From the NCBI RefSeq assembly GCF_019749255.1, contig NZ_JACWFH010000014.1, forward strand, positions 32,198 to 96,197: a stretch of DNA of 64,000 nucleotides, given 5' to 3'. This DNA is from Mesobacillus maritimus. Its GTDB lineage: Bacteria > Bacillota > Bacilli > Bacillales > Cytobacillaceae. Position numbers and translations under genes: made by a program. Under the pieces are notes generated by a model. That model did no database searches and was not told the origin of the DNA. It saw only the letters and a list, made by a program, of their open reading frames with translations. Shown here piece after piece: positions 1 to 10,092 of the stretch (the first letter of the stretch is position 1; every line of letters starts with the position of its first letter).

Positions 1-1362
1 GGAGAGCTTGGTGGCTTCTCACTGTATAGTTGGGTGTTTTCAGCATACTTATTAATGAATGCAGTTACAGTCCTAATATACGGGAAGTTAGCAGACTTGT
101 ATGGACGAAAGCCAATTCTTATTTTTGGGATAAGCATTTTCCTTATCGGCTCTATTTTATGTGGGCTAGCCACTTCGATGGAGCTGTTAATTGTTTTTCG
201 TTTGATACAAGGGTTTGGCGCAGGTGCTGTTACCCCTGTTGCGACAACAATTATAGGAGATATTTACACGAAGGAAGAAAGAGCAAAAATTCAAGGTTAT
301 TTATCAAGTGTATGGGGAATTTCCGCTGTTTCAGGACCTGCAATTGGGGGCCTACTTGTGGAGTATGTGAGCTGGCGGTATGTTTTCTGGATTAATCTTC
401 CCCTCGGAATTTTAGCCATTTTGGGTATAATGACTTTCTTACATGAAAAGATTGAAAAGAAGAAACATGAGATTGATTACAAAGGTGCCATATTATTAAC
501 GATCTCGGTTACTTCGCTAATGATTCTTTTGGTAGAAGGTGGCGTGAACATTGCCTGGTTATCACCGGTCGCTGTGGGTCTTGGGCTAACCTGTTTACTT
601 GCTTTCAGCATATTTATTTATATCGAGAATAAAGCTGTTGAACCGATGATGCCCTTTTCAGTCTGGAAGGAAAAGTCTATTCTCATTGCAAATCTCACAT
701 CGCTAACGACAGGTATCATCTTAATTGGGATCTCTAGTTTCTTGCCCGCCTTTGTTCAAGGTGTGATGGAAAGACCGCCAATCATTGCAGGGTTTACGCT
801 AACAGCAATGTCGATAGGTTGGCCGATTGCGAGTACGTTTTCTGGAAAGCTACTTTTAACAATTGGGTTCAGAACGACTTCCTTAATCGGTGGTGGAGCT
901 TTGATCCTTGGGAGTATCCTGTTTGCAACGCTTTCCCCAGAAGCGGGCCCCCTATGGGCGGCTTTAGGTTCTTTTATGATTGGCATAGGGATGGGGTTAA
1001 CTACCACAGCCTTTATCGTTTCCATTCAGAGCACTGTTTCTTGGGAGCAAAGAGGTGTTGCAACGGCAAGTAATTCGTTTATGAGAAACCTTGGCAATAC
1101 GATTGGAGCTGCCCTTTTAGGAGGAGTCTTAAATAGTACGATAAAAGCAAATTTAACAGGACATAGCGAGTTTGGGGATAATCTATCACTAGATTCTCTC
1201 AATATTCTTTTAAGCGAGGCAGAGCGGAACCAATTAACTCATAATGTGAAGGTGCTCCTCCAAGGTACTTTGACGGAATCCTTACACACTGTGTATATAG
1301 TCGTCCTTGTCTTTGCTGTTATAAGTATGTTACTCGTGGCTATGTTGCCAAAAAAAGACTAG
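1..1362 (+). CDS. MFS multidrug efflux transporter, DHA2 (EmrB/QacA) family, 5'-truncated by window edge
   Basis: Proton-driven exporter of the major facilitator superfamily in the cell membrane. The reading frame is open from base 1 (it begins GELGGFSLYSW), so the true start lies upstream; the GTG at 34 is internal. Motif A is visible as GKLADLYGRK just after the first visible helix, and the motif C region as GFGAGAVTPVATTIIGDIY. The remainder is about a dozen hydrophobic helices, fitting the 14-helix DHA2 group, with a charged cytoplasmic loop (HEKIEKKKHEID). The C-terminus ends normally in MLPKKD. It is followed after about 60 bases by ccpC on the same strand. The substrate cannot be read from sequence. 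Confidence 0.9.
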   Translation, partial: GELGGFSLYSWVFSAYLLMNAVTVLIYGKLADLYGRKPILIFGISIFLIGSILCGLATSMELLIVFRLIQGFGAGAVTPVATTIIGDIYTKEERAKIQGYLSSVWGISAVSGPAIGGLLVEYVSWRYVFWINLPLGILAILGIMTFLHEKIEKKKHEIDYKGAILLTISVTSLMILLVEGGVNIAWLSPVAVGLGLTCLLAFSIFIYIENKAVEPMMPFSVWKEKSILIANLTSLTTGIILIGISSFLPAFVQGVMERPPIIAGFTLTAMSIGWPIASTFSGKLLLTIGFRTTSLIGGGALILGSILFATLSPEAGPLWAALGSFMIGIGMGLTTTAFIVSIQSTVSWEQRGVATASNSFMRNLGNTIGAALLGGVLNSTIKANLTGHSEFGDNLSLDSLNILLSEAERNQLTHNVKVLLQGTLTESLHTVYIVVLVFAVISMLLVAMLPKKD

Positions 1363-1421
1363 TTTCAAGTGAGGTTTGGTTGTTTGTAACTCATGATTCA
1401 ATAATGAAAGGAAGGGCGTTC

Positions 1422-2306
1422 ATGTCTGCTTTATCAGAGGTCCATCTACTCTCGATCCTTGCTCAGGAGATGAATATGAGAAAGGCTGCCGAGCGCCTAT
1501 TCGTTTCACAACCTGCTTTATCACAACGCTTGCAAACGATAGAAAAAGAATGGGGAACAAAATTATTTATTCGATCACAAAAAGGGCTTTCCTTAACACC
1601 GGCGGGGGAGTTGGTCGTTCAGTTTGCGAATGAGATGCTTGTGAAGGAAGAAAAGGTTCGGGAAACGATTTCAGCCATGGATTCAGAGGTGTATGGGACG
1701 CTTAAAATCGCTGTAGCCTCCATTGTGGGACAAAATTGGCTTCCGCAAGTTTTAAAAGAATTTGTTCATAAGCACCCACAAGCTAAAATTTCCTTAGTTA
1801 CAGGGTGGAGTAGTGAAATTTCAAAATCACTTTATGAGGACCAAGCACATATCGGCATTGTTAGAGGAACACCCGATTGGAAGGGTGTAAAAATGCATTT
1901 GTTTGAGGATGGTTTATATCTTGTAGATACAGTCATTTCCCGACCAGAACAAGTGCTAGAAACCGATCGACCTTTTATCCAATTTAAAAGTGATTCTAAT
2001 TACTATCAAGAAATACAGGATTGGTGGATGCGTAATTTCCAAACATCCCCTAAACGAACCATTATTGTGGACCAAATTGAAACCTGTAAGCAGATGACGA
2101 TTAATGGAATAGGGTACGCAATACTACCGGAAATCACTTTAAATGGCATAGGTGAAAAAATTTCTAAAATACCACTACTTGATGAGTCAGGGATCCCCCT
2201 TAAAAGGGATACGTGGTTGATAGGATATGAATCGGCATTCCAGCTAAAACAAGTTAAGGCTTTTATCGATGTGGTGAAGGAAAATATTGAAAATTTTAAA
2301 TTATAA
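1422..2306 (+). CDS. ccpC: LysR-type regulator CcpC, citrate-responsive repressor of TCA genes
   Basis: A 294-residue LysR-family regulator. The N-terminal winged helix-turn-helix reads [20 protein letters not shown], followed by the linker helix and a periplasmic-binding-like effector domain. Length and N-terminus match B. subtilis CcpC (YkuM), which represses citB and citZ and releases them with citrate. Synteny with dapH just downstream supports this over a generic LysR call. The frame is open from 1380, but ATG 1422 has a GGAAGGG ribosome site five bases upstream, so that start is used. Target sites are not in this window. Confidence 0.85.
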   Translation: MSALSEVHLLSILAQEMNMRKAAERLFVSQPALSQRLQTIEKEWGTKLFIRSQKGLSLTPAGELVVQFANEMLVKEEKVRETISAMDSEVYGTLKIAVASIVGQNWLPQVLKEFVHKHPQAKISLVTGWSSEISKSLYEDQAHIGIVRGTPDWKGVKMHLFEDGLYLVDTVISRPEQVLETDRPFIQFKSDSNYYQEIQDWWMRNFQTSPKRTIIVDQIETCKQMTINGIGYAILPEITLNGIGEKISKIPLLDESGIPLKRDTWLIGYESAFQLKQVKAFIDVVKENIENFKL

Positions 2307-2383
2307 TGTTCTATTACTTGTCTTGCCTTTCTTTGTTTGGTAAAGTAATTTCAGTGAAAATACATATTGTTGGAGGGGAAATA

Positions 2384-3094
2384 ATGAAGATGATGGATGC
2401 GAATGAAATTATCTCTTTTATTCAAAATAGTACAAAATCAACACCTGTTAAGGTTTATGTGAAAGGTGACCTTGATGGAGTGGATTTTGGGTCAAGCGCT
2501 AAAACTTTTATTACAGGGAATACTGGGGTAGTTTTTGGAGAATGGTCTGAAATCAAAGCAGCCATTGAAACAAATCAAGAAAAAATTGAAGATTATGTGG
2601 TTGAGAATGACCGCAGAAATTCTGCTATTCCTTTATTAGATATGAAAAATATTAAGGCGCGTATTGAGCCAGGTGCAATCATCCGCGACCAGGTAGAAAT
2701 TGGCGATAACGCTGTTATTATGATGGGCGCTTCCATCAATATTGGAGCTGTTATCGGAGAAGGTACGATGATTGATATGAATGTAGTCCTTGGTGGTCGT
2801 GCTACCGTAGGGAAGAACTGTCATATTGGTGCAGGAACGGTTTTAGCGGGAGTAATCGAGCCACCGTCCGCGAAGCCAGTCATCGTAGAAGATGATGTTG
2901 TGATCGGTGCCAATGCGGTAGTTCTTGAAGGAGTAACGGTTGGAAAAGGAGCAGTTGTAGCTGCAGGAGCAATTGTGATTGACGATGTTCCTCCATATAC
3001 TGTAGTGGCAGGAACGCCAGCACGTGTAATCAAAGAAATTGATGAGAAGACAAAATCAAAAACTGAGATCAAACAAGAGCTTAGACAATTATAG
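2384..3094 (+). CDS. dapH: 2,3,4,5-tetrahydropyridine-2,6-dicarboxylate N-acetyltransferase
   Basis: Acetyl-CoA-dependent N-acetylation of tetrahydrodipicolinate, the first committed step of the acetylated diaminopimelate branch that supplies lysine and peptidoglycan cross-links. The 236 residues equal the B. subtilis length. The second half is a left-handed beta helix of hexapeptide repeats ([20 protein letters not shown], then [31 protein letters not shown]), as expected for a trimeric LbH acetyltransferase. The frame is open from 2306, but GGAGGGG at 2372-2378 places the start at ATG 2384. The next step, deacetylation, is encoded by the following gene, so the two form a pathway pair. Confidence 0.95.
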   Translation: MKMMDANEIISFIQNSTKSTPVKVYVKGDLDGVDFGSSAKTFITGNTGVVFGEWSEIKAAIETNQEKIEDYVVENDRRNSAIPLLDMKNIKARIEPGAIIRDQVEIGDNAVIMMGASINIGAVIGEGTMIDMNVVLGGRATVGKNCHIGAGTVLAGVIEPPSAKPVIVEDDVVIGANAVVLEGVTVGKGAVVAAGAIVIDDVPPYTVVAGTPARVIKEIDEKTKSKTEIKQELRQL

Positions 3095-3158
3095 TACCTT
3101 TAGTAAAGCGTGGATAAACTCCGCGCTTTCTTGCTATTTTATAAGGGGGATTATATTG

Positions 3159-4280
3159 ATGGATTCATTTATACAAGTCAGAAGGGATCTCCATAAAATC
3201 CCAGAGCTTGGTTATCAAGAATACAAAACACAAAAGTATTTGCTAGCTTATCTAAAAAATCTTCCTCAAGAGAACCTTGAGATTCGAACATGGAAAACAG
3301 GGATCTTTGTGAAAATCAAAGGACAATCTCCACGTAAAACAATTGGCTACCGAGCAGATATGGACGGATTACCGATAACGGAAGAAACCGGATATGAATT
3401 TACATCAGAACATGCTGGGCAAATGCATGCTTGTGGTCATGATTTTCATATGACCATTGCTTTGGGCTTGATTACTCATTTTGCTCAACACCCTGTTATG
3501 GATGACCTTGTTTTTATGTTTCAGCCTGCCGAAGAGGGACCTGGTGGTGCGGAACCGATGCTACGTACTGATATTATGAAGGAATGGAAACCTGACCTCG
3601 TACTAGCTTTACACATTGCTCCTGAGTATCCGGTGGGTACCATTGCAACGAAAGAGGGCTTATTGTTTGCGAATACGTCTGAACTATATATTGACTTAAA
3701 GGGAAAAGGTGGCCATGCGGCTTATCCTCATCTAACAAATGATATGATTGTAGCTGCTTGCAGTCTCGTTACCCAGTTACAGACGATTGTTGCACGGAAT
3801 GTTGACCCATTAGACAGTGCTGTTGTAACCGTAGGGAAGATTACTGGAGGAACTGTGCAGAATATTATCGCTGAGAATGCGAGGATAGAGGGCACCATCC
3901 GTACACTATCCCCAGAGTCTATGATAAAAGTGAAGAGGCGCCTTGAAGCAATCGTAAATGGAATTGAAGTTGGCTATGAATGTAAAGCCAGCATTGATTA
4001 TGGGGCGATGTATCATCAGGTATACAACGAATCCACTCTAACAAAAGAATTTATGGAATTTGTTAGTAGGATGAATGAGGTCGAATTGGTTGAATGTAAA
4101 GAGGCTATGACGGGGGAAGACTTTGGGTATATGTTAAAAGAAATCCCAGGGTTGATGTTTTGGCTAGGAGTGAGTTCTGAATATGGTCTACATCACTCGA
4201 AGCTGAAACCCAATGAGCGTGCCATTGAAACAGCTATTGCTCTACTGATAAGATATATTGAATATAAGGGAAAGGAATAA
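3159..4280 (+). CDS. ykuR: N-acetyldiaminopimelate deacetylase (M20D peptidase family)
   Basis: Removes the acetyl group from N-acetyl-LL-diaminopimelate. The 373 residues match YkuR of B. subtilis in length and context. Metal-binding motifs of the M20D family are visible: RADMDG near residue 65, HACGHD near 90 (Cys and His ligands), AEEGPGG near 125 (acidic pair), [10 protein letters not shown], and HHSKLKPNE near the end. The frame is open from 3039 inside dapH, but an AAGGGGG site at 3143-3149 supports ATG 3159. It lies 64 bases behind dapH on the same strand, so the two are probably co-transcribed. Aminoacylase-like activity on other acyl amino acids cannot be excluded. Confidence 0.9.
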   Translation: MDSFIQVRRDLHKIPELGYQEYKTQKYLLAYLKNLPQENLEIRTWKTGIFVKIKGQSPRKTIGYRADMDGLPITEETGYEFTSEHAGQMHACGHDFHMTIALGLITHFAQHPVMDDLVFMFQPAEEGPGGAEPMLRTDIMKEWKPDLVLALHIAPEYPVGTIATKEGLLFANTSELYIDLKGKGGHAAYPHLTNDMIVAACSLVTQLQTIVARNVDPLDSAVVTVGKITGGTVQNIIAENARIEGTIRTLSPESMIKVKRRLEAIVNGIEVGYECKASIDYGAMYHQVYNESTLTKEFMEFVSRMNEVELVECKEAMTGEDFGYMLKEIPGLMFWLGVSSEYGLHHSKLKPNERAIETAIALLIRYIEYKGKE

Positions 4281-4313
4281 CTTTCTTAGACCCTTTATGA
4301 TGAGGTGTACATA

Positions 4314-4772
4314 ATGAAATTACGTGAGCCCATGCCAGACCTATCAGATGCAACAGTTTGGCTTAACGGTGAAGTAACGAGAGAGGACCTTGTTGGGGAA
4401 ATTCCGACCTTGATTCATTTCTGGTCCATCAGCTGTCATTTGTGTAAAAAGGCGATGCCACAGGTAAATGAATTACGTGATAAGTATAAAGGGAAATTAA
4501 ATGTCATTGCCATTCATATGCCAAGGTCCGAAGAGGACCGTAACCTCGAGGAAATAAAACAGAAAGCAGTCGAGCATGATATGACTCAACCAATCTATGT
4601 TGATGGTGATAACCATACGGTTACAAATCGGTTTGAAAATCAATATGTACCTTCTTATTATTTATTTGATCGAGAAGGCAAGCTTCGTCATTTCCAGATA
4701 GGTGGAAGTGGCATGAACATGCTTGAGAAGCGGGTCATTCGGATGTTCAATGAAGAGGGGAAATCAGAATAA
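4314..4772 (+). CDS. ykuV: Thioredoxin-like thiol-disulfide oxidoreductase YkuV
   Basis: Cytoplasmic thioredoxin-fold protein of 152 residues, close to YkuV (148). The redox centre is CHLC in HFWSISCHLCKKAMPQVNEL near residue 41; the cis-proline region is YVPSYYLFD. No signal peptide or membrane segment is present, unlike the extracytoplasmic ResA-type relatives. Two in-frame starts are possible: GTG 4305 and ATG 4314. The second follows GATGAGGTG with proper spacing and gives the MKLREPMPDL start typical of the family. It follows ykuR by 33 bases and is closed by a terminator, so it is likely the last gene of a dapH-ykuR-ykuV unit. Confidence 0.88.
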   Translation: MKLREPMPDLSDATVWLNGEVTREDLVGEIPTLIHFWSISCHLCKKAMPQVNELRDKYKGKLNVIAIHMPRSEEDRNLEEIKQKAVEHDMTQPIYVDGDNHTVTNRFENQYVPSYYLFDREGKLRHFQIGGSGMNMLEKRVIRMFNEEGKSE

Positions 4773-4795
4773 CAGAAAGTAAGCTGTCAATATGA

Positions 4796-4832
4796 AAACA
4801 CGGCCTTTCCGATAGGAGGTCGTGTTTTTTTG
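4796..4832 (+). terminator. Rho-independent terminator after ykuV
   Basis: Hairpin CACGGCCT/AGGTCGTG (one G-T pair) followed by a run of seven T. Confidence 0.8.
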
Positions 4833-4965
4833 TTGTTCTTTATTGATTGAGTGACAAGAAAGATAGTGCTGTTTTTCCTTCCCTTCGTCTTAGAGAAAGG
4901 GAACTTCAGTAACCTTTTTCACCATTTCCCGTCCAATTAATTAAATAGAAAAGGGGTGTCTGTTT

Positions 4966-5916
4966 ATGAAGGTAAAAGGGATGTTTACTTTGTTGTTTAC
5001 TCTCGCCTGCTTTGTGTTAATAAGTTGCAGTGGGCAAGGGGAGTCAAAGGATAGTTCAGCAGGTGATGTTACCTCTGAGATGGCTTTAGATCAGAATTCT
5101 GAAAATACCGAAGCTTCATTCGGGTTTACAGAGAACAAATCATCAATGGAAAATGTAGAAAAACAAGATCAAAATAGCGATAATCAGGCAATTAATTCTT
5201 CAACATCGCTACCCTCTGAACGAATGGTTATCTACAATGCAGACATTCAGTTAACTGTTAAAAACTACGAAAAAGCACGGACAGAACTAGAGCGTAAAGC
5301 AGCTGAAATAGGAGGATACCTTGTTGAGGATACTACAAATAGATACGGTGAGGAACAACTGAGTGGAATGATGGTTTTTAGAATTCCACAACAACATTTC
5401 TCCTCCTTTTTACAGAGTGCGGAGGAAGCTGCTGCAGAAGTGACTAATAGACATGTAAGTGGGCAGGATGTTACCGAGGAATTTGTTGACTTAGAATCAA
5501 GGCTACGATCAAAAAAGGCTGTTGAAGCTAGACTTCAGAGCTTCTTAGAAGAAGCAGAAAAAACAGAGGATTTATTAAAAATTTCATCAGACTTATCCAA
5601 AGTTCAAGAAGAGATTGAGCAACTAACTGGCAGAATGAACTATTTACAAAATCAAACTGCTTATTCAACGGTTACCATTACACTAGAAGAAAATAGCATC
5701 CTTGTCCCTGGAATAGATAATAAAGAGTTAAATACCTGGCAGAAGGTTAAAAAACAGCTCGTAGTTAATATTAATTGGCTCTTATCATTTCTCTCAGGCT
5801 CAATCGTGCTAATAGCTGGGAACTTACCAATTATTATCCTTTTGGCTTTGGTGATAGGGATACCACTCGTTATCCTGAGAAAACGAAGAAACGTCCGTAA
5901 TGAAGAAAAAAAGTAA
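4966..5916 (+). CDS. DUF4349 domain lipoprotein
   Basis: A 316-residue lipoprotein of unknown function. The N-terminus is a lipoprotein signal (hydrophobic stretch ending LISC), then a Ser/Asn/Glu-rich linker to about residue 85. The DUF4349 region starts at ERMVIYNADIQLTVKNYEKA and contains a central coiled coil (roughly 170-225). Near residues 270-305 there is a second hydrophobic segment followed by a basic tail (RKRRN). The protein is therefore anchored at both ends, with an extracellular coiled-coil domain between. The ribosome site AAGGGGTG precedes ATG 4966. It has no counterpart at this place in B. subtilis. Role not known. Confidence 0.8.
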   Translation: MKVKGMFTLLFTLACFVLISCSGQGESKDSSAGDVTSEMALDQNSENTEASFGFTENKSSMENVEKQDQNSDNQAINSSTSLPSERMVIYNADIQLTVKNYEKARTELERKAAEIGGYLVEDTTNRYGEEQLSGMMVFRIPQQHFSSFLQSAEEAAAEVTNRHVSGQDVTEEFVDLESRLRSKKAVEARLQSFLEEAEKTEDLLKISSDLSKVQEEIEQLTGRMNYLQNQTAYSTVTITLEENSILVPGIDNKELNTWQKVKKQLVVNINWLLSFLSGSIVLIAGNLPIIILLALVIGIPLVILRKRRNVRNEEKK

Positions 5917-6009
5917 TGGAGTAGGGGAATCGTTCCAAAGAAACTAAGTTCAAACCAAAGGATTATGCTAAAATAGGAAATGAAACTGGCGCGTTTTAGG
6001 GGGAGCATT

Positions 6010-6666
6010 ATGAAAAAAGAATTTGCTGTTATTGGTCTTGGTCGGTTTGGAGGAAGTATTTGTCAGGAACTTGCAGAGTTAGGGATGCCTGTGCTCGCCA
6101 TTGACCATAAGGAAGACCGCGTAAATAAATTTGCTGCCATCGCTTCTCATGCTGTATGTGCAGATACAACCGAAGAAAAGGTGTTAAAAGAATTAGGAAT
6201 CAGAAATTTTGACCATGTCATTGTGGCGATAGGTGATGATATCCAAGCAAGTATATTAACGACTCTTATCTTAAAAGAGCTTGGTGTGAACAAAATTACT
6301 GTGAAAGCTCAAAATGATTATCATGAAAAAGTTTTGATGAAAATAGGAGCAGACGTAATTGTTCACCCAGAACGAGATATGGGCAGAAGGATTGCGCATA
6401 ATATGGTCTCCAATAATGTCTTAGACTATCTGGAGTTATCTGATGAACATAGTATCGCTGAGGTTGTTGCGAGCAATAAGCTTGGTGGTCATTCAATTAT
6501 AGATTTGAATATAAGAGCAAAATACGGTATTAATATCGTTGCAATTAAAAGAGGGAACGACATCTTGGTATCTCCACAAGCCAATGAAATCATTCAAAAT
6601 GGAGATATCCTCATTATTATTGGAGCAGATGCGGATATTAATCGTTTTGAGAAAAAGGCATTATAA
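6010..6666 (+). CDS. ktrC: Ktr potassium uptake system, regulatory RCK subunit KtrC
   Basis: Cytoplasmic gating ring of a Ktr potassium channel; it binds ATP/ADP and c-di-AMP and opens the KtrB/D membrane subunit, which is not in this window. The 218 residues match KtrC (221). Visible parts: RCK_N Rossmann motif GLGRFGGSIC near residue 9, the acidic IDHKED at the end of beta 2, the highly conserved VKAQNDYHEKVL and VHPERDMGRRIAH, and an RCK_C domain from about 135. The frame is open from 5980, but AGGGGGAG at 5998-6005 sets ATG 6010. KtrA is the paralogue; the rnjA/rpoY context favours KtrC (YkqB). Confidence 0.88.
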   Translation: MKKEFAVIGLGRFGGSICQELAELGMPVLAIDHKEDRVNKFAAIASHAVCADTTEEKVLKELGIRNFDHVIVAIGDDIQASILTTLILKELGVNKITVKAQNDYHEKVLMKIGADVIVHPERDMGRRIAHNMVSNNVLDYLELSDEHSIAEVVASNKLGGHSIIDLNIRAKYGINIVAIKRGNDILVSPQANEIIQNGDILIIIGADADINRFEKKAL

Positions 6667-6716
6667 AAATGCTGACTATGCTACTAAACCTTAAACATCC
6701 TTGTTTTAATGAACAC

Positions 6717-6752
6717 TAAAAGACCAGCTGAACTTTCAGCTGGTCTTTTTTA
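6717..6752. terminator. Bidirectional terminator between ktrC and rnjA
   Basis: Perfect stem AAAAGACCAGCTGAA/TTCAGCTGGTCTTTT with a two-base loop, A-run on one side and T-run on the other. It lies between convergent genes and can serve both. Confidence 0.85.
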
Positions 6753-6768
6753 TCACATCGATCTGGAA

Positions 6769-8436
6769 TTAGACTTCCATAATGATAGGTAAAATCATTG
6801 GACGACGTTTTGTTTTTTCATATAAGAATGGAGCAAGAGTATCTGTAATTTCATTTTTGATTTCAGACCACTGGGTTGTCTTGCGTTCCATCACTTTGTT
6901 TAAATGTTTAGAGATCAGGTTTTGCGCATCATTAATCAGGTCTCCAGATTCCCTCATATAAACGAATCCACGAGAAATTAAATCTGGCCCAGCAGAGATT
7001 TTGAATTCCTTCATATTAATGCTGACAACGACCACTACGAGACCTTCCTCAGAAAGGATTCGGCGATCTCGGAGTACGATATTACCGATATCTCCAATAC
7101 CGCTTCCATCAATATAGACTGAACCTGATGGGATTTTCCCTGCAACCTGTGCTTCGCTATCACTTAAAGCAAGAACATCACCGTTATCCATTATGAAGCA
7201 ATTTTCCTCTGGGACACCACAATCTACAGCAAGTTTAGCATGTACCTTTTGCATTCTGAATTCACCATGAATCGGCATAAAGAACTTGGGCTTAATGAGT
7301 CTAAGCATCAGCTTTTGTTCTTCTTGTCCTCCATGCCCAGAAGTATGAATGTCACTTAGCTTTCCATGGATAACCTCTGCCCCAGCACGGGAAAGCATGT
7401 TGATTGTTCTGTTTACACTAAGTGTATTACCTGGGATTGGCGAAGAAGAAAATACAACTGTATCGCCAGGGATAATTTGAATTTGTCGATGTGTACCATT
7501 TGCAATTCTTGACAAGGCAGCCATTGGCTCACCTTGGCTACCAGTACAAAGAATCGTTACTTTGTTAGCTGGAAGTCGGTTAATCTGCTGTGGCTCAATA
7601 AAAGTATCCTTAGGAGCGCGAATATAGCCTAGATCTTGTCCGATAGAAATGGCAGCTTCCATGCTTCGTCCAAAAACAGCAATTTTCCGACCGTTTGAGA
7701 CGGCAGCTTCTGTTACCTGTTGCAGACGGTGAATGTTTGAAGCAAAGGTAGCAAAGATAACTCGTCCTTCAACTTTCCGGAAAATATCATGAATGCTATC
7801 GCCGACACGTCTTTCAGACATCGTGAAATTAGGTACTTCTGCGTTCGTACTATCAGAAAGAAGACATAAGACTCCTTCTTTACCAATCTCAGCCATCTTT
7901 GTTAGGTTTGCTGGTTCACCAACGGGGGTGAAATCAAACTTAAAATCTCCAGTATGCACCACTTGTCCTGGAGGAGTTTTTACAACTATTCCATAAGAAT
8001 CAGGAATACTATGAGTCGTTCTAAAGAAAGTTACAGACGTCTTTCGGAACTTAATGATGTCATCTTCTTTAATCTCAATAAGTTTTGTTTGACGCAATAA
8101 CCCATGCTCTTCTAACTTATTACGAATCAATCCGAGCGCGAGCTTACCACCATAGATAGGGACATTAATTTGTTTTAATAGGTAAGGAATCCCGCCGATA
8201 TGGTCTTCGTGTCCGTGGGTTACAAATAGACCTTTAATTTTATCCTCGTTTTTTACAAGGTAGGCATAATCAGGAATGACATAATCTATGCCAAGTAATT
8301 CATCTTCTGGGAATTTTATGCCAGCATCAATAAGGATAATTTCGTCCTGGAACTGCACAGCATACGTGTTTTTCCCTATTTCGCCTAATCCTCCCAAGGC
8401 GAAAACAGCTGTTTGATCATTTTTAACAAATTTCAT
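6769..8436 (-). CDS. rnjA: Ribonuclease J1
   Basis: Metallo-beta-lactamase/beta-CASP ribonuclease with 5'-3' exonuclease and endonuclease activity; with RNase Y it governs mRNA decay and rRNA maturation in Bacillus. The 555 residues equal the B. subtilis length. The zinc motif [11 protein letters not shown] is near residue 74, a second His motif is [12 protein letters not shown], the beta-CASP region includes [12 protein letters not shown], and the last motif is [11 protein letters not shown] near 365. The ATG lies three bases behind the rpoY stop on the same strand, so the two are a tightly coupled pair, as in other Bacilli. The essential partner RNase J2 is not here. Confidence 0.96.
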   Translation of the reverse strand: MKFVKNDQTAVFALGGLGEIGKNTYAVQFQDEIILIDAGIKFPEDELLGIDYVIPDYAYLVKNEDKIKGLFVTHGHEDHIGGIPYLLKQINVPIYGGKLALGLIRNKLEEHGLLRQTKLIEIKEDDIIKFRKTSVTFFRTTHSIPDSYGIVVKTPPGQVVHTGDFKFDFTPVGEPANLTKMAEIGKEGVLCLLSDSTNAEVPNFTMSERRVGDSIHDIFRKVEGRVIFATFASNIHRLQQVTEAAVSNGRKIAVFGRSMEAAISIGQDLGYIRAPKDTFIEPQQINRLPANKVTILCTGSQGEPMAALSRIANGTHRQIQIIPGDTVVFSSSPIPGNTLSVNRTINMLSRAGAEVIHGKLSDIHTSGHGGQEEQKLMLRLIKPKFFMPIHGEFRMQKVHAKLAVDCGVPEENCFIMDNGDVLALSDSEAQVAGKIPSGSVYIDGSGIGDIGNIVLRDRRILSEEGLVVVVVSINMKEFKISAGPDLISRGFVYMRESGDLINDAQNLISKHLNKVMERKTTQWSEIKNEITDTLAPFLYEKTKRRPMILPIIMEV

Positions 8437-8439
8437 AAA

Positions 8440-8652
8440 TTACTCAATCTCCAATACTTCAAAATATTCTTTCTGGCGCTCATATTCAAGATACTGCCCT
8501 TCTACTGATTGAATCCGTTCAATATTAATAGGGCGATCAGAAAGTTTCTTACGTACTTCTCGCTCTGAATTAGCCTCAACATATAATGTTTGAGTGTTCT
8601 CTCTAACAGGTACTTCCGTAATTTTCTCTTGATAATATACTTTATAAATCAT
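8440..8652 (-). CDS. rpoY: DNA-directed RNA polymerase epsilon subunit
   Basis: A 70-residue auxiliary subunit of Firmicute RNA polymerase (YkzG). The start [10 protein letters not shown] and the phrases [11 protein letters not shown] and [15 protein letters not shown] are typical of the family. A strong AAGGAGAGAG site lies before the ATG. Directly upstream of rnjA with a three-base gap, it forms a two-gene operon linking transcription and RNA decay. It is thought to stabilise the polymerase and to resemble a phage inhibitor fold; that is family knowledge, not visible here. Confidence 0.93.
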   Translation of the reverse strand: MIYKVYYQEKITEVPVRENTQTLYVEANSEREVRKKLSDRPINIERIQSVEGQYLEYERQKEYFEVLEIE

Positions 8653-8824
8653 TAAACTCTCTCTCCTTAATTAACATAACTTTTTTTATTATATTAAAAA
8701 TTTGCATTTTTTTCATTGTTTTCATGAATGAATTAAAGGTGTTAGGATATAAATGCCGATTTTTTCCGCTTTTACCAATGTACAATAAGCAAGGAGCCCT
8801 TCGCAAGTTTGAAGGGCCCAAAAT

Positions 8825-8896
8825 TTAAGCGATTGTTTTTTTTCGAAGCATATCTTTCCACTGTCTAAAAAGCTTCCGTCTTAGCTTCTTTAACAT
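8825..8896 (-). CDS. Putative 23-residue basic micro-ORF
   Basis: ATG (8896-8894) preceded by GGTAAGGAGATGATCCACA gives a 23-residue peptide starting MLKKLRRKLF and ending MLRKKTIA, then TAA. Ten of 23 residues are Lys or Arg and they alternate with Leu, Phe, Trp and Met, as in an amphipathic cationic helix. The AAGGAG ribosome site has suitable spacing. A GCCCTTC/GAAGGGC hairpin lies just after the stop on the same strand. I do not recognise the family. It could be a small membrane-active or RNA-binding peptide, or a chance ORF. Confidence 0.4.
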   Translation of the reverse strand: MLKKLRRKLFRQWKDMLRKKTIA

Positions 8897-9061
8897 TGTG
8901 GATCATCTCCTTACCTTTATTTTACTCTATACTTGTCCAAAGGGAAAGCAGACTTGGAAAACTTTATCACAGAATCCTGCTAACCCCTTTTATATATTAG
9001 TATTATGTGTAAGGTTTCTAGATTTCCTCGTGGATAAATATGGGATTTTTATTCTGCCAAA

Positions 9062-9090
9062 TTGACATAAATATAGGAAACGCTTAGTGT
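9062..9090 (+). promoter_or_regulatory. Possible sigma-A promoter of ykrA
   Basis: Perfect -35 TTGACA at 9062-9067, a 17-base spacer, and a weak -10 TAGTGT at 9085-9090. The spacer carries GGAAACGCTT, resembling half of a CcpA cre site. About 60 bases upstream of the ykrA start. Confidence 0.35.
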
Positions 9091-9151
9091 TAAATTGTAG
9101 ATACATCTCTGAATTATGAGGTGAAGATTAAGGGATACAAGGGGTTATTTT

Positions 9152-9922
9152 ATGAGTAAAATTATTTTTTTTGATATTGATGGTACCTTATTAAATCATG
9201 ATAAGAAACTACCTGATTCTACAAAGCAAGCGATTAAATCTCTTCAAGAAAAAGGGATGTATGTAGCAATTGCGACGGGACGTGCCCCATTTATGTTCAA
9301 AAATCTAAGAGAAGAACTAGGTATTAATACATTTGTTAGTTTTAATGGACAGTATGTTGTTTTCGAGGATGAAGTGATCTACCAGAATCCTTTAGCTCCA
9401 AATCAGCTCGAAAGGCTCCTTACGGTGAGTGAGAAAAATGGTCATCCATTGGTTTTCATGAACAACCAAACCATGAAAGCGTCTGTAAATCATCATGAAC
9501 ATATTGAGACTAGTTTGGGAAGCCTAGAATTCCCACACCCAGAAGAAGATAAAGAATTTTTTAAAAAACATCCAGTTTTTCAAACACTATTATTTTGCGA
9601 TGAAAATCAGGAAAAAAACTACGTAGGAAATTATCCTGAATTTAAATTTATTAGATGGCATCCTGTTTCAACAGACATATTACCTGCAAACGGTTCTAAA
9701 GCGGTAGGGATACAGAAATTGATTAAGAAACTCGGTTTTAATTTGAAGGATGTATATGCATTTGGGGATGGTTTAAATGACATGGAAATGATTAAAACAG
9801 TGGGCACTGGTGTTGTAATGGGAAATGCACCAGATGTATTAAAGCAACATGCAGACCACATCACTGCTGATGTTGGGGAAGATGGGATTTTTAAGGGCTT
9901 AAAACATCTAGCTCTTATTTAA
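9152..9922 (+). CDS. ykrA: HAD superfamily (Cof-type, IIB) phosphatase YkrA
   Basis: A 256-residue HAD hydrolase with a C2B cap, probably acting on sugar phosphates or other small phosphorylated metabolites. Motif I is FFDIDGTLLNHD near residue 7 (nucleophile and acid Asp), motif II is IATGRAPFMF, the motif III Lys is in NGSKAVGIQKLI, and motif IV is AFGDGLNDMEMI near 206. Size and neighbours (rnjA on one side, def on the other) match B. subtilis YkrA. AAGGGG precedes the ATG. The substrate is unknown. Confidence 0.88.
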   Translation: MSKIIFFDIDGTLLNHDKKLPDSTKQAIKSLQEKGMYVAIATGRAPFMFKNLREELGINTFVSFNGQYVVFEDEVIYQNPLAPNQLERLLTVSEKNGHPLVFMNNQTMKASVNHHEHIETSLGSLEFPHPEEDKEFFKKHPVFQTLLFCDENQEKNYVGNYPEFKFIRWHPVSTDILPANGSKAVGIQKLIKKLGFNLKDVYAFGDGLNDMEMIKTVGTGVVMGNAPDVLKQHADHITADVGEDGIFKGLKHLALI

Positions 9923-10002
9923 CACACTCAGTCCTAGGAGTTTCGTCGTTGGCACTTTTCCAGATTGAAGAGAAAGGCATTTCTAAGCCAAACCAATTAT
10001 AT

Positions 10003-10047
10003 GAAAAGAGCAGCTAAGGGTATCAAAACCTATTAGCTGCTCTTTTC
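10003..10047. terminator. Bidirectional terminator between ykrA and def
   Basis: Perfect 15-bp stem GAAAAGAGCAGCTAA/TTAGCTGCTCTTTTC between convergent genes. The loop can also pair as GGT/ACC. Confidence 0.85.
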
Positions 10048-10092
10048 GTTAAGATGTGCTATTCGTATTGCCACCAACGTCTTCTTATTAAT

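Larger units (their letters stand above)
8653..9151. other. Intergenic region rpoY-ykrA
   Basis: About 500 bases between divergent genes. It holds a promoter-poor AT-rich part next to rpoY, a hairpin (GCCCTTC/GAAGGGC, 8796-8817), a 23-codon minus-strand micro-ORF (8825-8896) and a promoter candidate for ykrA. No other coding potential was seen. Confidence 0.6.
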
